Origin: Amycolatopsis anabasis
Lineage (GTDB): Bacteria; Actinomycetota; Actinomycetes; Mycobacteriales; Pseudonocardiaceae
Length of the DNA stretch: 64,000 nucleotides
Direction: 5' to 3'
Assembly: GCF_009765355.1 (NCBI RefSeq)
Contig: NZ_VTHK01000006.1
Coordinates: forward strand, 186,001-250,000
Shown: positions 1 to 8,109 of the stretch, piece after piece
Layout: the number at the start of each line of letters is the position of its first letter
Numbering within the stretch: position 1 is the stretch's first letter
Notes under the pieces: model-generated
What the model was told of the DNA's origin: nothing
What the model saw: the letters and a program-made list of their open reading frames with translations, nothing else
Databases searched by the model: none
Program-made: the position numbers and the translations under genes

Positions 1-1208
1 ATCTTCACCGCGCCGGTGTCGGCGAGCACGATGTCGTCGCGGCGCATGGCCTCGCGGATATCGGCGACGATCCGGCGCGGGGACAGCGGAAACCCGTCCT
101 CGGCGCGTCCCTGGTCCAGCTCGTCGCGGATCAGCCCGCGGATCTTCTCCCCGGTGCCCGCGAGGTCGAACCGGCGGGGCACGGCGTCCGCCAGCGCGCG
201 CAACGAGCGGGAGATGTCGCCCTGAATGCCGACATCGACCGGGTAGTGGTTGTCGACCTCGGCGGGGAACTGGTGAATGTGGACGATCCGCTTGTCACCC
301 CGCGGGTTGATCTTGACCGGATCGAACTCCTGCAACTCGTACCCGACCGCGAGAAGCACGTCGGCCTCGTCGAAGCCGAAGTTGACGTAGTCGTGGCGCA
401 TGAAGCCGACCGCGCCGAGCGCGTGCGGATGGTCGTCGGGGAAGACGCCCTTGCCGTTGAAGGTGGTGGCGACCGGCAGCCCGAGCCGCTCGGAGAACTC
501 CACCAGCGCCGCGGACGCGCGATCGCGGGTCGCGCCGTGCCCGGCCAGCACGATCGGCCGGGCGGCCGAGGAGAGGATCTCCGCGGCGCGGGCGACCTGG
601 GACGGCGAAGGCTCCTGCGGGCGCACCACGTTGACCGGCAGCGGTTTCAGGTCGCCGGTGACCGGCGCGGCTTCGACGTCCTCCGGGATGGCCAGGTACA
701 CCGCGCCGGGCCGCTCGGTCTGGGCGGTCTTGAACGCCTTGCGCACCAGTTCCGGCAGCGCCTCGGCCGCGGGCGCGAGTTCCGCCCATTTCGTGATCGG
801 CCGGAACAACCGCACCAGATCCACCACCTGGTGCGACTCCTTGTAGATCCGGTCCAGGCCGACCTGCGCGGAGATCGCGACGACCGGGGTGCTGTTCGTG
901 GTCGCGTCGGCCACCCCCAGCTGCAGGTTGATCGCGCCGGGCCCCAGGGTGGCCGACGCCACGCCCGCCTTGCCGGTCAGCCGCCCGTAGATCTCGGCCA
1001 TGAACGCCGCACCCTGCTCATGCCGCACCAGGATGTAGCGGATCGGCGAATCGTTCAGCGCGTCGACGAAATGGATGTTCTCCTCACCGGGGACGCCGAA
1101 GACATATTCGACGCCCTCGGCTTCCAGGATCCGGACCAGCAACCGCGCGGCGTTGTCCGGCGAAGCATTGGCAGGCAAGGAAATCCGCTCCCCACAGTCG
1201 TGCACCAT
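1..1208 (-). CDS. Thiamine-pyrophosphate enzyme, acetolactate synthase large-subunit type (C-terminus outside window)
   Basis: The visible 402 codons, read from ATG at 1208, give the PYR domain and most of the central domain of a ThDP-dependent enzyme. Near the N-terminus EGVEYVFGVPGEEN carries the conserved Glu that activates the ThDP aminopyrimidine ring. It is followed by GRLTGKAGVASATLGPGAINL and a central domain with VGYELQEFDPVKINPRGD. Related enzymes join two pyruvates into acetolactate. The family also includes glyoxylate carboligase and benzoylformate decarboxylase, and the PP domain that would help separate them is beyond the left edge. No small regulatory subunit gene is visible, which fits a catabolic AlsS-like enzyme rather than the IlvBN biosynthetic enzyme. 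The gene is monocistronic as far as can be seen. Confidence 0.8.
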   Translation of the reverse strand, partial: MVHDCGERISLPANASPDNAARLLVRILEAEGVEYVFGVPGEENIHFVDALNDSPIRYILVRHEQGAAFMAEIYGRLTGKAGVASATLGPGAINLQLGVADATTNSTPVVAISAQVGLDRIYKESHQVVDLVRLFRPITKWAELAPAAEALPELVRKAFKTAQTERPGAVYLAIPEDVEAAPVTGDLKPLPVNVVRPQEPSPSQVARAAEILSSAARPIVLAGHGATRDRASAALVEFSERLGLPVATTFNGKGVFPDDHPHALGAVGFMRHDYVNFGFDEADVLLAVGYELQEFDPVKINPRGDKRIVHIHQFPAEVDNHYPVDVGIQGDISRSLRALADAVPRRFDLAGTGEKIRGLIRDELDQGRAEDGFPLSPRRIVADIREAMRRDDIVLADTGAVK

Positions 1209-1299
1209 CCGTACTTCCCATTGTCCGCCGCCGGCTCGGAATCTCCGTCGAATGTGACCGGACAGACTGCTCGGTCGTAACGCGGTTCTCATCGCCCTG

Positions 1300-1351
1300 G
1301 GGGTCGTGAGTGTTCCGACCGGTTGGCACCGGCCTGTCCACTCACGACCCC
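1300..1351. terminator. Hairpin downstream of the F420 oxidoreductase gene
   Basis: Perfect 13-bp arms GGGGTCGTGAGTG (1300-1312) and CACTCACGACCCC (1339-1351) flank a 26-nt loop. The loop contains a smaller ACCGG/CCGGC pairing. There is no T-tract, as is usual for actinobacterial hairpin terminators. It lies about 50 bp past the stop of the leftward gene ending at 1400. Confidence 0.6.
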
Positions 1352-1399
1352 AGCACCCGGCTCCACGCGTACACAAGGGAACCGGTGTGGGTGGTCGCC

Positions 1400-2260
1400 T
1401 CAATCCCGCGCCAGGCCGACGCGTTCGGCGAGCCGCGCCAGGTAGCCGGTGACCACCTCGGGTTCCGCGTCCGGCAGTCCGAACAGGACTTCGGTCACCC
1501 CGGATTCCGCCCAGGCGGCCAGCGTGTCCGGGCCCGGCTTGCCCGCGAGGGCAACCACCTCGGGCGCGCCCTCCCGGCCCGACTCCGCCCAGAGTTCCCG
1601 CAACCGGCGGGCTCGCGCACCGATGTCGCGATCGGTGGGGGTGGTCATCCAGCCGTCGGCGTGCCGCGCGATCCAGGCGAGGTTGCGGTCCGTGCCGCCC
1701 GCGCCCAGCAACACCGGCACCCGTCCGGCGCGCACCGGCTTCGGCCACGCCCAGCTGGGCCCGAAGCGCACGAACTCGCCGTGGTAGCTCGCCTCCTCCT
1801 GGGTCCACAGCGCTCGCATGGCGCCGAGGTACTCGCGCAGCGCGGTCCGGCGCCGGCCGCCCGGAACGCCGTGATCGGCCAGCTCGTCGGTGTTCCAGCC
1901 GAACCCCGCGCCGAGCACCACGCGGCCGCCGGAAAGGTGGTCGAGCGAAGCGATCGTCTTCGCCAGCGCGATGGGGTCGTGCTCGGCGGGCAGGGCGACG
2001 GCGGTGCACAGCGTGATCCGCCGGGTCACGGCGGCGGCCGTCGCCAGCGCGACCCACGGGTCCAGCGTGCGCAGGTAGCGGTCGTCGGGCAGGTCCCGGG
2101 TGCCCGTACCGGGATGCGCCGCCTCGCGCCGCACCGGGATGTGCGTGTGCTCGGGCACCGCGAACGAATGGAAGCCCGCCTCTTCCGCGGCCCGCGCGAC
2201 CGCCGACGGCGAGATGCCGCGGTCGCTGGTGAACAACACGACGCCGTATCGCACCCGCAC
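1400..2260 (-). CDS. LLM-class F420-dependent oxidoreductase
   Basis: This 286-residue luciferase-like TIM-barrel protein opens with MRVRYGVVLFTSD. It has the family features FHSFAVPEHTHIP, LATAAAVTRRITLCTAV, LDHLSGGRVVLGAGFGWN and a C-terminal ESGVTEVLFGLPD. Such enzymes use reduced F420 (sometimes FMN) for hydride transfer; the substrate cannot be read from sequence. The start is GTG at 2260, preceded by GAGGA. A KstR-type palindrome lies about 30 bp upstream, so the gene may belong to a steroid or cholesterol regulon. In that case the natural substrate could be a sterol catabolite or an acyl-CoA intermediate. That functional link is inferred from the operator alone. Confidence 0.85.
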   Translation of the reverse strand: MRVRYGVVLFTSDRGISPSAVARAAEEAGFHSFAVPEHTHIPVRREAAHPGTGTRDLPDDRYLRTLDPWVALATAAAVTRRITLCTAVALPAEHDPIALAKTIASLDHLSGGRVVLGAGFGWNTDELADHGVPGGRRRTALREYLGAMRALWTQEEASYHGEFVRFGPSWAWPKPVRAGRVPVLLGAGGTDRNLAWIARHADGWMTTPTDRDIGARARRLRELWAESGREGAPEVVALAGKPGPDTLAAWAESGVTEVLFGLPDAEPEVVTGYLARLAERVGLARD

Positions 2261-2290
2261 TCCTCAGTTCGACGACCCGTCCGCCCACAT

Positions 2291-2304
2291 TAGAACACGT
2301 TCTA
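2291..2304. promoter_or_regulatory. KstR-like operator
   Basis: TAGAACACGTTCTA is a palindrome with 6-bp arms and a 2-bp centre. It fits the published KstR consensus TnnAACnnGTTnnA. It lies 31 bp upstream of the oxidoreductase start at 2260 and overlaps the stop codon of the SRPBCC gene. Confidence 0.6.
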
Positions 2305-2745
2305 CTTCTTGGCGGAATAGGCGTGCTCAGCGAGTCCGATCGCCATGCCCCGCAGGAAGCGGCGGAGGCGCCATTGGACGAACCACCGCATCCCCCGGCG
2401 GGCCAGGTAGGTGCCGTGCCAGTGAATCCTGGTCCCGCCACCGGGCATTTCGTGCAGTTCGATCGCGGCGTGGTAGTCGGTCAGGTACGGGTTTTCCACC
2501 CCCTCGTACGCGAACCGGCGTTCGGGAACCAGTGCGGTGATCCGCTCCTTGGTGACGACCTTCCCGGTGCGGAAGGCGCGGGTCGCGCCGACGCCGTCTC
2601 GCCCGTCGGGTGCGAGGTCGCGCGACTGACCGGTTTCCAGCGCGTCGATCCGCGACCATTCGGGCCAGCTCCGCGGGTTGAGCAGCAACGTCCACACCGC
2701 CGCCGGGGGCGCCGCCGATTCGGCCGTGACGTCGTAGGACTGCAT
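2302..2745 (-). CDS. SRPBCC/START-like family protein
   Basis: This 147-residue protein starts MQSYDVTAESAAPPAAVWTLL and continues PRSWPEWSRID, the usual opening of polyketide-cyclase-like SRPBCC proteins, which form a helix-grip fold with a hydrophobic cavity. A GGGTRIHWHGTY strand and a basic, aromatic C-terminal helix (RWFVQWRLRRFLRGM) complete the fold. The ATG at 2745 is chosen because GTGAGG lies just upstream and the conserved fold starts there. Longer in-frame extensions would overlap the epoxide hydrolase gene. It lies 11 bp behind that gene and is probably co-transcribed. Members bind or transform small lipids, polyketides or ligands; no activity can be assigned here. Confidence 0.8.
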   Translation of the reverse strand: MQSYDVTAESAAPPAAVWTLLLNPRSWPEWSRIDALETGQSRDLAPDGRDGVGATRAFRTGKVVTKERITALVPERRFAYEGVENPYLTDYHAAIELHEMPGGGTRIHWHGTYLARRGMRWFVQWRLRRFLRGMAIGLAEHAYSAKK

Positions 2746-2756
2746 TCCAGGACACC

Positions 2757-3938
2757 TCACTTCGGGGAGTTCGGGGGAGGGCCGGTCCGCACCTGGCGGA
2801 ACGCGTCCCTGATCTCGGAAACCAGCAGCTCCGGCTGTTCCAGGCCGGGAAAGTGGCCGCCGCGGTCGAGTTCGTGCCACGAACGGAGATCGTGGTAGCG
2901 GCGCTCCGCCCAGCGGCGCGCGGTCGGCCAGGGATCGGCCGGGAACAGCGAGCAGGCGGTGGGGGTGGTCACCGGCTGCGCGTTCTCTTCCTCCGCGCTG
3001 CGCGGCACCCACCGCATCGCCTCCCAGTACCAGCGGGCCGTGGCGGCACCGGTGCCGGTCAGCCAGTACAGCGCGATGTTGTCGACCTGCTGGGACACGC
3101 TCACCCCGCCACCGACCTCGGGCCGGGTGTCGGCGTAGGCGGCGAACTTCTCACCGAGCCACGCGGCCAGCCCGGCGGGCGAGTCGACCAGCGAGTAGCC
3201 GAGCGTCTGCGGGCGCGTGCCCATCAGCAACCCGAAGCCGTAGCCGTCCGCCAGATGCAGGTCACGCCGGTACAGCGCACGCTGTTCGGCCGGGTCCGGG
3301 GAGATCCGGTCCTCCGGCAGGGGCGAGGCCAACGGCATCGTCAGGTGCAGGCCCGCGACGCGCTCCGGAGCGAACCGCGCCAGTTCGGTGCTCACGTAGG
3401 CGCCCCAATCCCCGCCGTGCGCCCCGAACCGCCGGTAGCCGAGCACGGTCATCAACTCGGCCCAGGCCCGGGCGGTGCGGCCCGGATGCCAGCCCCGCTC
3501 CCGGGGACGGTCGCTGAACCCGAACCCGGGCAACGCCGGTACGACCACGTGGAAGGCATCGCGCGCGGAACCACCGTGGGCGACCGGATCGCTGAGCGGC
3601 CCGAGCACGTTCTCGAACTCGAGCACCGAGCCGGGCCAGCCGTGTGTCATCAGCAGCGGCAGCGCCGCCGGCTCCGGTGAGCGGACATGCCAGAACGCGA
3701 TGCCCAATCCGTCCAGGCTTACCCGGTAGTGCGGAATCGCGTTCCACCGGGCTTCGCTCGCGCGCCAGTCGTGCTGTCGCCACGCATCCAGCAACGCCGT
3801 CAGGCGCCGCAGCTCGATTCCTTGCGTCGCGTCCGGGACGGTCTCGGGTTCGGGCAGCCGGACACGCTCCAGGCGGGCACGCAGATCGGCCAGCTCGTGC
3901 TCGGGGACGTGCGGGGCGAAGGGCTCGATTTCAGGCAC
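2757..3938 (-). CDS. Epoxide hydrolase, EPHX family (copy 1)
   Basis: This 393-residue alpha/beta hydrolase has the epoxide-hydrolase N-terminal domain (about residues 1-110) followed by the core. LMTHGWPGS supplies the oxyanion-hole HGxP motif near residue 99, and GAHGGDWGAYV carries the nucleophilic Asp near residue 175. The C-terminal HELDRGGHFPGLEQPE holds the catalytic His. Such enzymes open epoxides to vicinal diols through a covalent ester. It shares architecture with the second epoxide hydrolase at 8796-9989. Enediyne clusters such as that of neocarzinostatin carry two epoxide hydrolases (NcsF1, NcsF2), so this copy might serve the nearby cluster. It is separated from it by unrelated genes, however, and may be housekeeping. 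Confidence 0.88.
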   Translation of the reverse strand: MPEIEPFAPHVPEHELADLRARLERVRLPEPETVPDATQGIELRRLTALLDAWRQHDWRASEARWNAIPHYRVSLDGLGIAFWHVRSPEPAALPLLMTHGWPGSVLEFENVLGPLSDPVAHGGSARDAFHVVVPALPGFGFSDRPRERGWHPGRTARAWAELMTVLGYRRFGAHGGDWGAYVSTELARFAPERVAGLHLTMPLASPLPEDRISPDPAEQRALYRRDLHLADGYGFGLLMGTRPQTLGYSLVDSPAGLAAWLGEKFAAYADTRPEVGGGVSVSQQVDNIALYWLTGTGAATARWYWEAMRWVPRSAEEENAQPVTTPTACSLFPADPWPTARRWAERRYHDLRSWHELDRGGHFPGLEQPELLVSEIRDAFRQVRTGPPPNSPK

Positions 3939-4028
3939 CGTCGCCTCGCTCCGCGGAAATGTCGGTCATGGCCAAGACGCTAGGAGCGGATCGGCACTGA
4001 CCCCATGCCCGAGATTGCGGTGCGGCGA

Positions 4029-4919
4029 TCAGGAATTGCGGTACCCCGAGGGGCGCGCTCCGGTGTGCCGCAGGAAGGCGGCCGACAGGGCGCCGGGGCT
4101 GGCGAAGCCGCACCGCGGCGCGATCCGGTCGATCGCGAGGTCGGTGTCGCGCAGCAGCCGTTTGGCCTCCTCGATCCGCAGCCGGGTGAGGAACCGGTAC
4201 GGCGTCTCCCCGGTCGCGTCCTTGAAGACCCGGACGAGGTGGTAGACGCTGAGGTGCACCTCGTCGGCGATGTCCGCCAAGGTGACCGGATCGGCCAGCC
4301 GCTCGCGCATGATCGCCACGGCCGCGCGGACGCGCGCGTCCTCCCGGGCCGGTGCCCGGAGATCCGACGTGCGCGCGTGGCGGGTGAGCAGGTGCACGGC
4401 CAGGAAGGCGGCCGCGGACTCGGCATACAGATCGTCGGCCTCGCCCGGGAAGCCGACCGCTCGGACGGCCGCCTCGAGCAGCGGGTCTCCCGCGGTCAGG
4501 GACGCGGCCATGGCCTCGAAGTCCACCGCGCGGCCGCCCAACTGCGCCGCGACCGAATCGACGGTGTCCCGCGGGATGTGCACCTGCACGCTCCGCATCG
4601 CCCCGTCCCCGCGATAACTACGCACGACGGACTGACCCGGAATCCCCAGCTCGAGCCGCCCCGGCGCCCACGTGGAGCGGCTCCCCCGGCCCCCGGTTCG
4701 CGTCTCCAGCACCGCCCGTCCCGCGACCGGCAGCACCAGGTGCAGATCCGCCGCGGCGGGCAACGCCATGTCCTCGGCGACCGGGACGTGCTCGAACCGC
4801 TGAACCAGCAGGGACCGCCAGCCACCGTCCTCCCAACTGCAATACGTCCGCCGAACGTAACGAGCCATGTCGAAACCGACATACGGCTGGAGATCGAAAC
4901 GAGCGGAGTCGAACACCAT
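4029..4919 (-). CDS. AraC-family transcriptional regulator
   Basis: This 296-residue regulator has an N-terminal cupin-like sensing region (VLETRTGGRGSRSTWAPGRLELGIPG) and a C-terminal double helix-turn-helix. The first helix pair lies around RLADPVTLADIADEVHLSVYHLVRVFK, the second around DRIAPRCGFASPGALSAAFLRHTGARPSGYR. It is transcribed away from the hydrolase gene at 5012 with a 92-bp shared promoter region, so autoregulation or control of that hydrolase is plausible. The effector is unknown. Confidence 0.88.
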   Translation of the reverse strand: MVFDSARFDLQPYVGFDMARYVRRTYCSWEDGGWRSLLVQRFEHVPVAEDMALPAAADLHLVLPVAGRAVLETRTGGRGSRSTWAPGRLELGIPGQSVVRSYRGDGAMRSVQVHIPRDTVDSVAAQLGGRAVDFEAMAASLTAGDPLLEAAVRAVGFPGEADDLYAESAAAFLAVHLLTRHARTSDLRAPAREDARVRAAVAIMRERLADPVTLADIADEVHLSVYHLVRVFKDATGETPYRFLTRLRIEEAKRLLRDTDLAIDRIAPRCGFASPGALSAAFLRHTGARPSGYRNS

Positions 4920-5011
4920 GGCGTCGAGGTTACCGATTTCGCCCTTGGCGGAACGTGAATCCCGCGGTCTGCCGAGCTGTCTACTGTGGCCTGGCGACCC
5001 GGAGGAGACTT

Positions 5012-5842
5012 ATGGAAACCATCACCGGCACCGCGGCGGGCGTGCCGTTCACGGCACTGCCACCGGCCGGCGGCGCCGACGGCCCCGCACCGTTGATCGT
5101 GACCTGGCACATGCTGGACGCGCCCCGCACGGACGCGGCCTTCGCGGCCGCGCTGCCGATGAGCCGGGTGCCCGCCTGGCGGGTGCACCTGGGCATGCCG
5201 ATGTGCGGCGCGCGGATGGTCGACGGCCGCGTCGACGCCGTCCTCGAACTTATCCGCGAGGACCCGTTGCTGGCGTACCTGGCCCCGTTCCTCCGCCAGG
5301 CCGCCGAGGAATTCCCGGCCGCACTGGCGGCGCTGCGCGATCAGCTGCCGGTCGACGACGAGCCGGTCGGCGTCCTCGGCGGTTCGCTCGGCGGAGCCGT
5401 GGCGCTGGAAGTGCTGACCGCGGGGCGGATTCCGCTCAAGGCGGTCGCCCTGGTCAACCCGGCGGTGCGGATGCGGTCCGCGGTGGAACTGATCGAGGCC
5501 GCGTTCGGCCAGGCATACCCGTGGACCGCCGAATCCCGCGAGACCGCCGACGAACTGGACTTCGTCGCCCGCGTCGCCGGAGGCGTCCCGGCACAACCGC
5601 CGCTGCTCCTGGTCAGCGGCGAGCTGGACCACCCCGCGTTCCGGGCGGACGCGGCCGCCCTGGTCGGCGCGCTGCGCGAGCGGTACGCGCACCCGGACGA
5701 CGTCGAGCTGACGAACGTGCCGGGCCTGCCGCACCCGCTGGCCGAGGAACCCGGCCTGGAACCGGCCCCGCAACTGCCCGCGGCCAAGGCGGTCGACGAG
5801 ATCCTGACCCGGTGGTTCCTCCGGCAGCTCACCGCGACCTGA
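5012..5842 (+). CDS. Alpha/beta hydrolase
   Basis: A 276-residue protein with LGGSLGGAVALEVL as nucleophile elbow (G-x-S-x-G form GGSLGG). LLLVSGELDHPAF carries the probable acid, and VPGLPHPLAEEPG carries the probable catalytic His. ATG at 5012 is selected because GGAGGAG lies 6 nt upstream; an in-frame start further up lacks such a site. No signal peptide is seen, so it acts in the cytoplasm. It is divergent from the AraC regulator, which may control it. Substrate class is not evident. Confidence 0.75.
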   Translation: METITGTAAGVPFTALPPAGGADGPAPLIVTWHMLDAPRTDAAFAAALPMSRVPAWRVHLGMPMCGARMVDGRVDAVLELIREDPLLAYLAPFLRQAAEEFPAALAALRDQLPVDDEPVGVLGGSLGGAVALEVLTAGRIPLKAVALVNPAVRMRSAVELIEAAFGQAYPWTAESRETADELDFVARVAGGVPAQPPLLLVSGELDHPAFRADAAALVGALRERYAHPDDVELTNVPGLPHPLAEEPGLEPAPQLPAAKAVDEILTRWFLRQLTAT

Positions 5843-5865
5843 CCGCCCGCCCACATCATCTCTCA

Positions 5866-5880
5866 CTCATATTATATGAG
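5866..5880. promoter_or_regulatory. AT-rich palindrome upstream of the deazaflavin reductase gene
   Basis: CTCATATTATATGAG has perfect 7-bp arms around one base. It lies 30 bp upstream of the ATG at 5910 and stands out in the GC-rich surroundings. It may be an operator, perhaps for the truncated AraC protein downstream or an unlinked MarR/TetR-type repressor. Confidence 0.4.
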
Positions 5881-5909
5881 TTGCATATCTTCTCTGCTAC
5901 GCTGAGGCC

Positions 5910-6368
5910 ATGACAGAGGAGACCCGCAAGGCGCGGAACTACCGCCGGATGGTCAACACCCTCAACAAGGCCATCACCGCACTCCAGCGGCTCGGCATCG
6001 CGTTCGGGCCGATGTACCTGCTCACCGTCGCCGGGCGGCGCACCGGGCGGCCGCGCACCTTCCCGATCGCCGTGTTGCCGCTGCACGGCGAGCGCTACCT
6101 CGTGCAGGCGTATCCGAAGGCGGCGTGGGTGGCCAACGCGCGCGCCGCGGAGACGGTCGAACTGACCCGCGGCCGGCGCTCGTCGACCGCGCGACTCGTC
6201 GAGTTGCCTGCCGAAGAGCGCGCGCCGGTGCTCCGGGAACTCGTCGCCACCAGCCCCGCCAGCGTCGGCAGGCGCTACGTGACCACCGGACTGGCGGACG
6301 CGCCGACACCCGACGCGGTGGCCGCGGCCGCGGGCCGGATCGCGGTCTTCCGCGTCGAACCCGCCTGA
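5910..6368 (+). CDS. Deazaflavin-dependent nitroreductase family protein (Ddn/DUF385-like)
   Basis: A 152-residue protein of the split-barrel F420H2-dependent reductase class. Recognisable parts are LLTVAGRRTGRPRTFPI near residues 40-55, YLVQAYPKAAWVANARA and a short C-terminal strand AVFRVEP. In the mycobacterial paralogue Ddn this fold reduces quinones and nitroimidazoles with F420H2. The native substrate here is unknown. The gene has an unusually AT-rich upstream palindrome and is followed 90 bp later by a shortened AraC gene. Confidence 0.78.
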   Translation: MTEETRKARNYRRMVNTLNKAITALQRLGIAFGPMYLLTVAGRRTGRPRTFPIAVLPLHGERYLVQAYPKAAWVANARAAETVELTRGRRSSTARLVELPAEERAPVLRELVATSPASVGRRYVTTGLADAPTPDAVAAAAGRIAVFRVEPA

Positions 6369-6458
6369 ACCCGCGAACGAAGCCTGATCGGATCGGACCG
6401 CGATGATCGGGCGCCGGTGGGGCGCCTTCGGCCAGGGTTGACGTCGAAGGGAGGCCGC

Positions 6459-7097
6459 ATGATCTCGGCACTCAACCGGCTCGGCGATCTCGTCGAAGAG
6501 CACCTCACCGAGGAGTTCGACGTCGGCGAACTGGCCAGGGCGCTCGGCACGACCGAATACCACCTGCGCCGGATGTTCTCGTCGCTGGCCGGTATGCCGC
6601 TGTCGGAGTACGTGCGCCGGCGCCGGATGACCCTCGCCGCCGCCGACGTCGTCCGCGGCGAGGACGACCTGCTGAGCATCGCCGTCCGGTACGGGTACGG
6701 CTCAACCGGGGCGTTCGGACGCGCGTTCCGGGCGGTCCACGGCGCCGGACCCGGTGACGTCCGCCGCGACGGAGGCCCCCTTCGCACACAACCACAGCTC
6801 AGGTTCCGCCTGACCGTCGAAGGGAGCATCCCCATGGACACCCGAATCCTCGACCGCCCCGCGTTCCGGCTCGTCGGACACGCGGCCCGGGTTCCGCTCA
6901 CCCACCAGGGCGCCAACCCGCACATCCAGCAACACATCACCGCACTGCCGCGGCAGGAACATCTCCGGCTGAAGGCCCTCGGCGACACCGAACCCCAGGG
7001 CCTGCGCCCCGGTCCCTCGCTCGTCGCGATCCTCGAGCACGCGGACGACTTCACCACCGCGACCACCGCGCTGTGGCTACCCGTCGAACCGGTGTGA
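6459..7097 (+). CDS. AraC-family protein with shortened GyrI-like effector domain
   Basis: A 212-residue protein with the DNA-binding double HTH at the N-terminus (FDVGELARALGTTEYHLRRMFSS, then DLLSIAVRYGYGSTGAFGRAFRAVHG). A GyrI-like ligand-binding domain begins at MDTRILDRPAFRLVGHAARVPL. In full-length relatives of about 280-290 residues this domain continues for roughly 70 more residues; here it stops at ALWLPVEPV. The ATG at 6459 follows GGGAGG. The truncation may have made a constitutive or inactive regulator, or the gene may be decaying. A sequencing frameshift near 7090 is an alternative. Confidence 0.75.
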   Translation: MISALNRLGDLVEEHLTEEFDVGELARALGTTEYHLRRMFSSLAGMPLSEYVRRRRMTLAAADVVRGEDDLLSIAVRYGYGSTGAFGRAFRAVHGAGPGDVRRDGGPLRTQPQLRFRLTVEGSIPMDTRILDRPAFRLVGHAARVPLTHQGANPHIQQHITALPRQEHLRLKALGDTEPQGLRPGPSLVAILEHADDFTTATTALWLPVEPV

Positions 7098-7170
7098 CCG
7101 ACCCCGCGGGCGGTTCCGCCGGGAGCGGAACCGCTGCCCCCGGGCGCCGGACCGGTGCCAGGATGGCGGT

Positions 7171-7518
7171 ATGGCGGACATTCTCCCCTTCCACCAGAAG
7201 CGAACCCCGACGCCGGATCGTGCGCCGGAACCACTGTGGCGCGAGGTGCTGGGCCGGAGCCTGCGAACGGCCCGGGAGGAGCAGGGCGGCCGCCTCGTCG
7301 ACATCGCGCAGCGGGCCGGCATCTCGCCGCAGTACCTGTCGGAGATCGAACGCGGCCGCAAGGAGCCGTCCAGCGAGATGATCGCCGCGGTCACCGGTGC
7401 GCTCGGGGTCGACCTGGCCGACCTGCTCACCGGCATCGCGGGCGCGATCCGGCTGCGCCACGGCACGGGTCCCGCGGTCGGGCGCCGCCCCGCGGGCCCC
7501 GTGCTGATGGCGGCCTGA
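7171..7518 (+). CDS. XRE-family regulator, PopR/ClgR-like
   Basis: A 115-residue protein with one HTH: LRTAREEQGGRLVDIAQRAGISPQYLSEIERGRKEPSSEMI. In Streptomyces the related PopR activates the clpP3-clpP4 operon and is itself degraded by the ClpP1/P2 system, for which its two C-terminal alanines are needed. This protein also ends in Ala-Ala (VLMAA). Its stop codon abuts the stop codon of a converging clpP pair, which matches that functional link. Assignment as PopR rather than ClgR rests on context. Confidence 0.75.
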   Translation: MADILPFHQKRTPTPDRAPEPLWREVLGRSLRTAREEQGGRLVDIAQRAGISPQYLSEIERGRKEPSSEMIAAVTGALGVDLADLLTGIAGAIRLRHGTGPAVGRRPAGPVLMAA

Positions 7519-8109
7519 TCAGGTTCGGTATTCCAGGACGCGGTCCGCGAGCCCGTATTCGACGGCGCCCGCCGCGTCGAACACGCGGTCCCGGTCGGTG
7601 TCGTGCCGCAGGTCCGCGACCTGGCGACCGGTGTGCGCCGAGAGGATCTCCTCCAGCTGGGTGCGCACCCGCACCACCTCGTCGGCCTGGAGGATGAGGT
7701 CCGGGATGGCGCCGCGGCCCTGCGCCGCGGGCTGGTGCAGCACCACCCGGGTGTGCGGCAGCACGAAGCGGTGCCCGGCCTCGCCCGCGGCCAGCAGCAC
7801 CGCACCGGCCGCGACCGCCTGGCCGACGCACCACGTCGCCACCGGCGCCTTGATGAAGCGCATGGTGTCGTACAGCGCGAGCATCGCGGACGGGTCACCG
7901 CCCTCGGAGTTGATGTACAGGTTGATCTCCCGTTCCGGGCTGTCCGCCTCCAGGTACAGCAACTGGGTGATCAACGCGTTCGCCACCCCGGAGTCGATCG
8001 CGGTGCCGAGGTAGACGATCCGCTCCGACAGCAGGTGCGAGTAGACGTCCATGATCCGCTCGCCACCCGCGCCGCGCGTGATGACGTTCGGGATGGTGTA
8101 GGTGCTCAT
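7519..8109 (-). CDS. clpP: ClpP-like subunit lacking the catalytic serine
   Basis: A 196-residue ClpP-fold protein with the typical handle and head sequence: IVYLGTAIDSGVANALITQLLYLEA, INLYINSEGG, and PHTRVVLHQPAAQG with the His at residue 125. The nucleophile motif, GQAAS in standard ClpP, reads GQAVA (residues 96-100). The codon at the Ser position is GCG in the DNA, so this is Ala100. The subunit is therefore predicted to be proteolytically dead, like plant and cyanobacterial ClpR, and to work only in mixed rings. Its ATG overlaps the TGA of the upstream clpP gene (ATGA), so the two are translationally coupled and probably made in fixed ratio. Confidence 0.9.
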   Translation of the reverse strand: MSTYTIPNVITRGAGGERIMDVYSHLLSERIVYLGTAIDSGVANALITQLLYLEADSPEREINLYINSEGGDPSAMLALYDTMRFIKAPVATWCVGQAVAAGAVLLAAGEAGHRFVLPHTRVVLHQPAAQGRGAIPDLILQADEVVRVRTQLEEILSAHTGRQVADLRHDTDRDRVFDAAGAVEYGLADRVLEYRT

